A stretch of DNA of 36,972 bases from Bacteroidales bacterium (GTDB lineage: Bacteria; Bacteroidota; Bacteroidia; Bacteroidales; DTU049): assembly GCA_016937255.1 (NCBI GenBank), contig JAFGWG010000067.1, positions 1-36,972 of the forward strand, written 5' to 3'. The position numbers and the translations under genes were made by a program. Below, in pieces: positions 30,530 through 36,972 of this stretch. Each line of letters opens with the position of its first letter. Within the stretch, counting starts at the first letter, position 1. The notes under the pieces are model-generated. The model did not search any database and was not told the origin of the DNA. It was given only the letters and a program-made list of their open reading frames with translations.

Positions 30530-31813
30530 CTATCTATTGTATAATATGTGAATATCCCTTATGCTGTCGGGCATTACAAGTGGTCCACTTTCTACTGCTC
30601 CCGGCCAGGTATAGGAATATATTTCTTTGCCGCTGCTAAGGTACAGTCTTTCGTCCACTTCGTCAAATGTGAGTATGCCATTTTTCGCTCCGAGATCAAA
30701 ATCGCTCGAAGTGTTTGAATTATAATTATATACAACTAATCCATTGTTGTGCGAGAGCACAAATGTATTATTTCCACAATCGGTTGCGCTATAAATATTT
30801 CCGCTGTTAAAACTGCTAATTTGTGTGAAAATTAGTGTATTAGTGTTTAGTGTATAAACCTCTGATTGAGTTCCATTATTGGCAAATACCAAAACCAATT
30901 CGCCGCTTACTCTGAAAAAATCTACTACATTAAACGAAGTGAAAATAATGTCTTTTACCATACCCGAAATTTCATATATAACACCAAATGCCTCTGCTCC
31001 ACCAGTGTGATATTGGAAGCTGCCTAAAATATATGTTCCGTCGTATTTAAGTTTTTCTGGGCGAAAAAGGCTAACCAAATATGAAAATTTTAGGTTTCCA
31101 TTTCCATAATAGCCATTGATATAGCCTTCGTATAGCCCCAATAGCAAATCTTTATTCTGATAACTAATGCAATTAAAATATGAGAATGGTGGATTTATTA
31201 TAGCTGGTATTTCGTTATTTATTGCCCCGCTATTAGCATCAATAGTGAAAAAAGAGCCTGTATATTTTCCAATGCTATAAATATTTTGGTTTTCGGAATT
31301 TACTGCACCGCCTGCAAAATCACCATTAAGTTCTTTAAATTGTTGCGATTGCAGGAGACTGTCAACTTTGTATATGTGTGTTTGAAGGCCAGTTTCATAG
31401 CAATACGCGATCAAAGCTAAACTTCTTTTAGGAATGGATGACAGGGAAATATTTACATACTTCCTTTCGGTGTCATCTCCATTTGAAGCTTCAATCATTA
31501 AATAGTACTGCCCGCTCTCAATATTGCTATTGCTAATGGAATAGTATTCATTAATGCTGAAATTTGAGCCATTCGGAATAATGCTCAGTACCGGATTTAC
31601 ATTAATGAGATCAGTATTGAGTAAATTAATCTCAATATACTCAAGATCAATGCTAGATTGTACGTTTGCTAAAACATGAATGCTATCACCAACAGACCAC
31701 CCAGACAAATGACTTGGGCTAAAAATTTCTATTACAGGGGGCGGAGCAGTTTCCTTTTTGCACGAAAAAAGAAACGCAACACCGAATACCAAAAAAGTGA
31801 TAATTCTGCCCAT
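30530..31813 (-). CDS. Ig-like plus beta-propeller lipoprotein
   Basis: 427 aa. The signal peptide ends FLFSC (Cys18), followed by KKETAPPP, a typical surface-lipoprotein linker. Residues 28-125 look like an Ig-like domain (IEIFSPSHLSGWSVGDSIHVLANVQS). The remainder is a run of beta strands with repeated blade-like units (YIYSIGKYTG, LLLGLYEG, YILGSFQY, VLVFANNGTQ, YSATDCGNNTFVLSHNNG, ERLYLSSGKEIYSY) consistent with a beta-propeller. No enzyme motif is visible. The stop codon abuts the mnmD start. Start ATG 31813; a 12-base palindrome lies 16 bases upstream. Confidence 0.8.
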   Translation of the reverse strand: MGRIITFLVFGVAFLFSCKKETAPPPVIEIFSPSHLSGWSVGDSIHVLANVQSSIDLEYIEINLLNTDLINVNPVLSIIPNGSNFSINEYYSISNSNIESGQYYLMIEASNGDDTERKYVNISLSSIPKRSLALIAYCYETGLQTHIYKVDSLLQSQQFKELNGDFAGGAVNSENQNIYSIGKYTGSFFTIDANSGAINNEIPAIINPPFSYFNCISYQNKDLLLGLYEGYINGYYGNGNLKFSYLVSLFRPEKLKYDGTYILGSFQYHTGGAEAFGVIYEISGMVKDIIFTSFNVVDFFRVSGELVLVFANNGTQSEVYTLNTNTLIFTQISSFNSGNIYSATDCGNNTFVLSHNNGLVVYNYNSNTSSDFDLGAKNGILTFDEVDERLYLSSGKEIYSYTWPGAVESGPLVMPDSIRDIHILYNR

Positions 31814-31828
31814 ATTTGAAAATTATTC

Positions 31829-31840
31829 GCTAAATTTAGC
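31829..31840. promoter_or_regulatory. Palindromic divergent -7 region
   Basis: GCTAAATTTAGC is a perfect 12-bp palindrome. It places a near-consensus -7 box (TAAATTTA) on both strands between the divergent lipoprotein and exonuclease genes. Confidence 0.4.
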
Positions 31841-31869
31841 AACGAAATCTATAAAATCAAAATATAGTT

Positions 31870-32577
31870 ATGAATAATAAAGGAAAACTTGAGGAAATTA
31901 TGTTTCTGGACATAGAAACGGTTCCATTATTTGAAAATTATTCTCAATTGAATCCTCGCATGCAGGGATTATGGGATAAAAAAGCGTCTTATTTGCTGAA
32001 AAATGAAGACGATACTACAGAAAAAGTGTATGAGAAGGCTGGTATTTTTGCTGAATTTGGAAAAGTGATTTGTGTGTCTGTTGGTGTGATTCAAGGCGAC
32101 AAGTTGCATATTAAGAGCTTTTACGGGGATGATGAAAATTCTGTGCTTAAAGATTTTTCAAGATCTCTAAGTTTGTTTTCTAAAGGCCCTAATTACAAGC
32201 TCTGTGCACATAATGGAAAGGAATTCGATTTTCCATTTCTTTGTAGGAGAATGCTTATTCATCAAATACCCATTCCTGAAATTCTGAATTCTCAGGGCAA
32301 AAAACCTTGGGAGATATTGAATATTGACACCATGGAGCTATGGAAGTTTGGTGATTATAAGAATTTCACTTCATTAGATTTGTTAACCGAATTATTCGAT
32401 ATTCCTTCTCCAAAAGACGATATTTCGGGTGCTGATGTGGCAAGAGTGTATTATGAAGAGAAAGATCTGAAGCGTGTAGTCGAATATTGTCAGAAAGACG
32501 TTGTTAGTCTCACACAGGTCTATCTTCGCCTCACCATGCAGCCGTTAATTCAGGATGTAAACATTTATTTTGTATGA
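31870..32577 (+). CDS. Predicted DEDD-type 3'-5' exonuclease (PolB-like exonuclease domain)
   Basis: 235 aa. Three exonuclease motifs are present: MFLDIETVPL (Exo I, Asp14 and Glu16), LCAHNGKEFDFPFLCRRM (Exo II) and VEYCQKDVVSLTQVYLRL (Exo III, YxxxD type). The arrangement matches predicted PolB-like 3'-5' exonucleases, probably acting on single-stranded DNA or RNA ends with two metal ions. There is no polymerase domain. The downstream Cas4-like gene begins in a 4-base overlap (ATGA), so the two are co-translated and probably work on the same substrate. Confidence 0.88.
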   Translation: MNNKGKLEEIMFLDIETVPLFENYSQLNPRMQGLWDKKASYLLKNEDDTTEKVYEKAGIFAEFGKVICVSVGVIQGDKLHIKSFYGDDENSVLKDFSRSLSLFSKGPNYKLCAHNGKEFDFPFLCRRMLIHQIPIPEILNSQGKKPWEILNIDTMELWKFGDYKNFTSLDLLTELFDIPSPKDDISGADVARVYYEEKDLKRVVEYCQKDVVSLTQVYLRLTMQPLIQDVNIYFV

Positions 32578-33983
32578 GTGAGAAGAAGAAAAGCAAGAAA
32601 AGCCTTTCCAAATCAGCATATATTCGTGGCCGCCAATGCCTAAAATCATTATATCTTTACAAGAATAGATATTTTCTTCGCGATCCTATCTCTTATGAGC
32701 AGCAACTTAAATTCAGAAGAGGCCATAGTGTTGGTGATCTGGCACATGAGCTTTTCCCCGGAGGGGTTAATCTAAAGCCAGGGCATGCTTCTAAATATGC
32801 AAAAGCTGCAGAAGAAACAAAGCTTGCAATTTCTACAAAAACCCCGAACTTGTATGAAGCCGTTTTCATGACGGATAAATACGTGGCTATCATGGATATT
32901 CTTTCGCTAAAAAATGACGTGTATGGCGCATGGGAAGTAAAAAGCTCTCTTCGAATATCAAAAACATATTTGTGGGATCTGGCTTTTCAATATTTTGTAA
33001 TGTCAGAACTTGAATTTAGACCAGAGAGTGCTGGAATTATTCACGTAAATTCAGAATATGTTTACAATGGGAACTTGAATCCGTTTGATTTTTTTACAAA
33101 AGTAGATCTAACGAAAGAGGTCATTGCTCTTCAGGATGAAACAAAACCGGCAGCCGAGGAAGCGTTTGAAATATTGTTTGCCGATTCATCGCCATCAATA
33201 GATGTTGGACCACATTGTTTTGATCCTTATCCCTGCGAATTTTATTCGCATTGTCATAAAAAACACCTGAGTTCTTCAGTTTTAAAACTGGCAGGACTAA
33301 GTTTGGAATCAAAATATAGGCTGCTTTTGAACGAAAACAGTGGATCTGAATTATGTGATTTCGGAGATGAGTTTCTTCGCAGGCAATATGAGGCTATTAA
33401 AACCAGAAAAGAAAGCTTTGATGAGGGTTTAATAGAAGAATTATCGGAAAATATTTTGTCTGCAGTTCAGCCTTCGTTTCTTCATGTTTTAAGTACACGT
33501 AAAGCTGTTCCAGAACATGTTGGGGATAAGCCGTTCACTGTAGTGCCATTGGCTGCAGCTATTGTTTGTGGCGAGATTGTGGAGTTTAGGTCTTTTGAAA
33601 ACTCCGATTTGCCTATGCAAGAATTACTTGGTTTTATTGATGATATTGGAAGCCAGCTTCTTGTGTTTTTAGAAACAGATGAATTTCTGCCTTCAGATTT
33701 TTATAATAGATGCGAAGAAAAGGAAATTCAATTGGTGAATCTTTATAATTATTTTATGGAGGGAATCTGGTGCAGTCATGTATTCTCGCCCGATTATTCG
33801 GCGGAGCGTATTAGAAATTCTGCCATGAAATCAAGGTCGCAATATGAAAATCGCCTTGCACTCCTACTCGATATCGATAAGAAAAAAGTGGAGAATATTC
33901 CCTTAAGTATTCAGAACTATTGTACATCAAATGCTATTGCCGTTAAAAATATTCTTGGTTCAATATATGAGAATAGAATATAA
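32574..33983 (+). CDS. Cas4/RecB-like PD-(D/E)XK nuclease with predicted Fe-S cluster (DUF2779-like)
   Basis: 469 aa. The N-terminus SLSKSAYIRGRQCLKSLYLYKNR and the nuclease core match the Cas4/RecB/DUF2779 group. His58 (GDLAHELF), Asp108 (AIMDIL) and Glu121/Lys123 (AWEVKSS) form the PD-(D/E)XK site, with Gln139-Tyr140 beyond. Cys22, Cys215, Cys221 and Cys227 are spaced as one upstream plus three downstream cysteines, as in Cas4-type [4Fe-4S] clusters. The C-terminal 230 residues resemble the position of the RNase H-like exonuclease half of DUF2779 proteins but lack an obvious DxE motif. That function may be supplied by the overlapping upstream exonuclease. No cas genes or CRISPR array lie nearby. 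Confidence 0.8.
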   Translation: MSEKKKSKKSLSKSAYIRGRQCLKSLYLYKNRYFLRDPISYEQQLKFRRGHSVGDLAHELFPGGVNLKPGHASKYAKAAEETKLAISTKTPNLYEAVFMTDKYVAIMDILSLKNDVYGAWEVKSSLRISKTYLWDLAFQYFVMSELEFRPESAGIIHVNSEYVYNGNLNPFDFFTKVDLTKEVIALQDETKPAAEEAFEILFADSSPSIDVGPHCFDPYPCEFYSHCHKKHLSSSVLKLAGLSLESKYRLLLNENSGSELCDFGDEFLRRQYEAIKTRKESFDEGLIEELSENILSAVQPSFLHVLSTRKAVPEHVGDKPFTVVPLAAAIVCGEIVEFRSFENSDLPMQELLGFIDDIGSQLLVFLETDEFLPSDFYNRCEEKEIQLVNLYNYFMEGIWCSHVFSPDYSAERIRNSAMKSRSQYENRLALLLDIDKKKVENIPLSIQNYCTSNAIAVKNILGSIYENRI

Positions 33984-34118
33984 GTGTTTGAAATTGTGAA
34001 TGTTGCTTTATTTATATAAATAGAAATCCAATTAATATAGATAAAATACAAAATAAATTCGTTAAAATAAACTTTTCAACAGATAATCAATAGAATCATA
34101 TAATGAGTATTTTTGAGC

Positions 34119-35654
34119 ATGGAAGATAAGCAGAATAAAAAGACAAATTCTATACGAAAGAACGGTACAAATAAACGGACAGCCTTGCCTGTTGAGCATG
34201 GTCGTGTACCCCCGCAGGCAATTGATCTTGAAGAGGTTATCCTTGGGGCACTTATGCTGGAACAAATGGCTGTAAATACTGTTATAGATATTTTGCGTCC
34301 AGAAATTTTTTATAAGGATAGTCATCAGGTTATTTTCATGGCCATTCAAGATCTCTTTGCAAAAAGTTCTCCTATTGATATGTTGACCGTTACTGATGAG
34401 TTGCGGACAATGAGCAAGCTTGAAGAAGTGGGGGGAGCTCATTATATTGCTTATCTTACCAATAGAGTTGTTTCTGCTGCAAATGTGGAATTTCATGCGC
34501 GCATTGTTGCGCAGAAATATATTCAACGCCGACTTATTGAAATTTCTTCGGAAATAATAAATGATGCTTTTGAAGACTCCACCGATGTGTTTGATTTACT
34601 TGATAAAGCAGAGGATAAGCTTTTCAAGGTTAATGAGCAGAATTTACGCAGGGGTATAGAATCTATGCCAAATCTTTTGCGTGCAGCCAAAGAGCAAATT
34701 GAAAAAGCTTCTCAAGTTGAAGGTGGTCTTAGTGGAGTTCCATCTGGATTTAAGGATCTCGATGCTTTAACAGCAGGTTGGCAACCTTCCGACCTCATTA
34801 TTATTGCGGCACGTCCTGGTATGGGTAAAACGGCTTTTGTTTTGTCAATGGCTAAAAATATGGCGGTAATCAGCGAACGCCCGGTTGCTGTTTTTTCTTT
34901 AGAGATGAGTGCTACTCAGCTTGTTATGCGATTAATTTCTTCGGAGGCAGGAGTCAGCAGCGAAAGCTTGAGAAAAGGAGATCTTTCTCCTACACAATGG
35001 AAAAGTTTGAATGATAATATGGACAATTTGTCCGGGGCACCTATTTTTATTGATGATACACCAGCATTGTCGATTTTTGAACTCAGAGCAAAAGCACGAC
35101 GTTTAAAACAACAACATAACATTCAGTGCATTATTGTTGATTATCTTCAGCTAATGACCGCGCAGGTGGATAAGAGCGGAAACCGTGAGCAGGAAATTTC
35201 TACCATTTCCAGATCCTTAAAAGCTTTAGCCAAAGAATTGAGTATTCCTGTTATTACCTTATCACAATTAAGTCGTGAAGTGGAAAAGCGGCCGGGTATG
35301 AAGCGTCCGCAATTATCTGACCTTCGTGAATCAGGCGCCATTGAGCAGGATGCCGATATGGTATTGTTTATCTATAGGGAAGAATACTATTTTAAGGATG
35401 ATCCAAAACATGAAAATCAGGATATACAGAATAAAGCAGAGTTGATTGTTGCCAAGCATAGAAATGGGCCGTTGGATACTGTTCATCTACGCTTTGTTAA
35501 TCAGTTTGCAAGATTTGAAAACAGCGAAGGAAGTATGTCTGACTTTAACGACTATATGGGAGGATCAGATTTCAATTCTATTGCGGTGACGAGGCAATCA
35601 AAAATGAATGATGAGCCACCTGAGGACATTATTCCTAAAGATCCTAATTTCTAA
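34119..35654 (+). CDS. dnaB: Replicative DNA helicase DnaB
   Basis: 511 aa. The N-terminal domain (RVPPQAIDLEEVILGALMLE...DILRPEIFYKDSHQVIF) interacts with primase. The RecA-like C-terminal domain has IIAARPGMGKTAFVLSMAKN (Walker A), VAVFSLEMSATQLVMRLIS, CIIVDYLQLM (Walker B), ITLSQLSREVEKRPGMKRPQLSDLRESGAIEQDADMVLFIYREEYY (including the arginine finger region) and a C-terminal acidic tail. It unwinds the fork ahead of the polymerase. No intein is present. The ATG at 34119 is preferred over an in-frame TTG two codons earlier. A TATTTTTG box at 34108 is very close to the start, so the real promoter may be farther up. Confidence 0.97.
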   Translation: MEDKQNKKTNSIRKNGTNKRTALPVEHGRVPPQAIDLEEVILGALMLEQMAVNTVIDILRPEIFYKDSHQVIFMAIQDLFAKSSPIDMLTVTDELRTMSKLEEVGGAHYIAYLTNRVVSAANVEFHARIVAQKYIQRRLIEISSEIINDAFEDSTDVFDLLDKAEDKLFKVNEQNLRRGIESMPNLLRAAKEQIEKASQVEGGLSGVPSGFKDLDALTAGWQPSDLIIIAARPGMGKTAFVLSMAKNMAVISERPVAVFSLEMSATQLVMRLISSEAGVSSESLRKGDLSPTQWKSLNDNMDNLSGAPIFIDDTPALSIFELRAKARRLKQQHNIQCIIVDYLQLMTAQVDKSGNREQEISTISRSLKALAKELSIPVITLSQLSREVEKRPGMKRPQLSDLRESGAIEQDADMVLFIYREEYYFKDDPKHENQDIQNKAELIVAKHRNGPLDTVHLRFVNQFARFENSEGSMSDFNDYMGGSDFNSIAVTRQSKMNDEPPEDIIPKDPNF

Positions 35655-35691
35655 TACAAGTTTTGCACTGTTTTTGCGTTACTAATCTGTC

Positions 35692-36951
35692 ATGAAAAAA
35701 CTATTACTTCTTGCCACTGTATTATTCATTTGTTTGTCGGGGTATTCTACGCATCTTCTCATTCCTATGGATAAGAGTCAAAAGAACCACCTGAAAGCAT
35801 ACGGTATTACCTATTGGGTTTTGCAAAACAATCTTGAAGCAGAATGGTTATTGAATTATCGTGGAGGTAGTTTTTTGATGGATTATTCCAAAACCATTCA
35901 GGATGAGTGCAGCATACGTGGGGTAAGTGTTGAAGTTGTTTCTGATGCTCAGGCAGTTAGCATTCACGATGAAATTGCCGCTCCTTCAGCCAATATGGAA
36001 GTAATGAAGCTCACCCGGGCTCCAAAAGTAGCAGTATATGCTCCAAAAACCAATCAGCCATGGGATGATGCAGTTACACTAGTGCTTACGTATGCAGAAA
36101 TTCCATATGACCAGATATATGACGAGGAAGTATTGAAAGGTCTTTTACCAACATACGATTGGCTGCATTTGCATCATGAAGATTTTACGGGCCAATATGG
36201 AAAATTCTGGGCGAATTACCAAAATACACCTTGGTATGTAAATGATGTGCGGGAATCGGAAAAATCAGCAAAATCGTTGGGTTTTAGCAAGGTGTCTGAA
36301 CTGAAACTTGCAGTTGCAAAGAAAATTCGCGATTTTGTAGCAGGAGGAGGATATCTTTTTGCCATGTGCAGTGCACCCGATAGTTACGATGTAGCTTTGG
36401 CTGCGGAAGGGGTTGATATATGCGGCCCCATGTTCGATGGAGATGCCATGGACCCCCAAGCACAAAGTAAACTCGATTTTTCTAAAACTTTTGCTTTTAC
36501 CAATTTTAAAATCAGCATTAATCCATACGAATACGAGATTTCCACCATCGATGTTACTAATTTCAGGCGTGCAGTAAGACCCGAAGATGATTTCTTTGCC
36601 CTCTTTGAATTCTCCGCTAAATGGGATCCCGTTCCAACAATGCTATGTCAGAATCATACGCAAATGATTAAAGGCTTCTATGGGCAAACCACCGGATTTA
36701 GAAAAGAATGCATAAAGTCTGAAGTTCTAATTATGGGCGAAAATAAGGCTTTGGGGGAAGTTAGGTATATTCATGGTGAATATGGTAAAGGTACTTGGAC
36801 CTATCTGAGTGGACACGATCCTGAAGATTATCAGCACTTTGTATACGACCCGCCTACTGATCTTAATCTCTTTTCAAATTCTCCAGGATATCGCCTTATC
36901 TTAAATAATGTACTTTTCCCTGCTGCTAAAAAGAAGAAGCAGAAGACTTAA
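35692..36951 (+). CDS. Secreted protein of unknown function, often labelled 'asparagine synthetase B'
   Basis: 419 aa. A signal peptide (KKLLLLATVLFICLSGYS) precedes HLLIPMDKSQKNHLKAYGITYWVLQ, a start recognisable from many Bacteroidota proteins that databases call asparagine synthetase B. There is no N-terminal catalytic Cys, no glutaminase domain and no PP-loop, so the name is not supported. Residues 110-260 (KVAVYAPKTNQPWDDAVTLVLTYAEIPYDQIYDEEVL, WLHLHHEDFTGQYGKF, VAGGGYLFAMCSAPDS) resemble a glutamine-amidotransferase-like or ThuA-like alpha/beta fold. A Lys-rich C-terminus follows. Its role in the envelope is unknown. Confidence 0.75.
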   Translation: MKKLLLLATVLFICLSGYSTHLLIPMDKSQKNHLKAYGITYWVLQNNLEAEWLLNYRGGSFLMDYSKTIQDECSIRGVSVEVVSDAQAVSIHDEIAAPSANMEVMKLTRAPKVAVYAPKTNQPWDDAVTLVLTYAEIPYDQIYDEEVLKGLLPTYDWLHLHHEDFTGQYGKFWANYQNTPWYVNDVRESEKSAKSLGFSKVSELKLAVAKKIRDFVAGGGYLFAMCSAPDSYDVALAAEGVDICGPMFDGDAMDPQAQSKLDFSKTFAFTNFKISINPYEYEISTIDVTNFRRAVRPEDDFFALFEFSAKWDPVPTMLCQNHTQMIKGFYGQTTGFRKECIKSEVLIMGENKALGEVRYIHGEYGKGTWTYLSGHDPEDYQHFVYDPPTDLNLFSNSPGYRLILNNVLFPAAKKKKQKT

Positions 36952-36972
36952 AATTCATTATTTTTGTCAAAA

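Noticed and set aside
32574-33983. Cas4 of a CRISPR system
   Set aside because: There are no repeat-spacer array and no cas1, cas2 or effector genes in the window; the protein is longer than Cas4 and fits DUF2779-like proteins better.
1-36972. CRISPR array, rRNA operon, riboswitch or complete insertion sequence
   Set aside because: No regularly spaced repeats, rRNA sequence, recognisable riboswitch core or intact transposase gene was seen on either strand.

Overview
The window is chromosomal DNA of a member of the Bacteroidota, and a Bacteroidales-like or related environmental lineage fits best. Four things support this. The Bacteroidota -7 promoter box (TAnnTTTG) precedes many genes while Shine-Dalgarno sequences are mostly absent. 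Type IX secretion signals occur (a type A C-terminal sorting domain and a CHU_C/type B domain). There are many Cys-anchored lipoproteins. Lineage-typical families are present: DUF5686 barrel, 2TM domain, Bacteroidota-type tyrosine recombinase and secreted 'asparagine synthetase B'. The species cannot be named from the sequence.

Layout. 1-5400 is accessory. It holds the 3' end of an Rhs polymorphic-toxin gene, a lipoprotein, a second 'orphan' Rhs tip without its own N-terminus, an LRR lipoprotein, a stretch with paired REP-like hairpins and a possible transposase remnant, then a tyrosine recombinase starting next to tRNA-Arg(CCG). 5500-11930 is mostly housekeeping: a zinc-ribbon membrane protein, a helical protein, an FNR-type regulator with all four cluster cysteines, and a forward run of cysS, an M28 peptidase lipoprotein and an EF-G/Tet-like GTPase. 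11930-13970 is a second accessory patch. It contains a three-way-junction-like structure, two 35-nt palindromes and a frameshifted AAA ATPase/nuclease gene. The last codons of the EF-G-like gene occur three times across it, each copy with its own stop codon. 14000-19400 is a reverse-strand series: outer-membrane barrel, lipoprotein, a toxin-antitoxin pair whose toxin has an early stop codon, an RluF-like pseudouridine synthase, a secreted Asp-box protein and a GyrI-like protein.

19800-21340 carries a free-standing CHU_C protein, a helix-hairpin-helix membrane protein and tRNA-Gln(CTG) with its own promoter and terminator. 21360-24200 (reverse) encodes a DUF5686 barrel and an AhpD-like protein, translationally coupled. 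24280-29200 is a forward run of recQ, an OmpH-like chaperone, a MORN-repeat lipoprotein, pyrH, a 2TM protein and frr, ended by a bidirectional terminator. The convergent reverse genes are a lipoprotein, mnmD and a Nudix hydrolase. 31870-33983 holds an overlapping pair: a DEDD-type 3'-5' exonuclease and a Cas4/RecB-like nuclease with four cluster-type cysteines. The window closes with dnaB and a secreted protein of uncertain function.

The best candidates for something undescribed are the triplicated gene tail flanking the ATPase/nuclease gene, the exonuclease plus Cas4-like pair, and the tandem Rhs tip cassettes. No CRISPR array, rRNA or complete insertion sequence was found.
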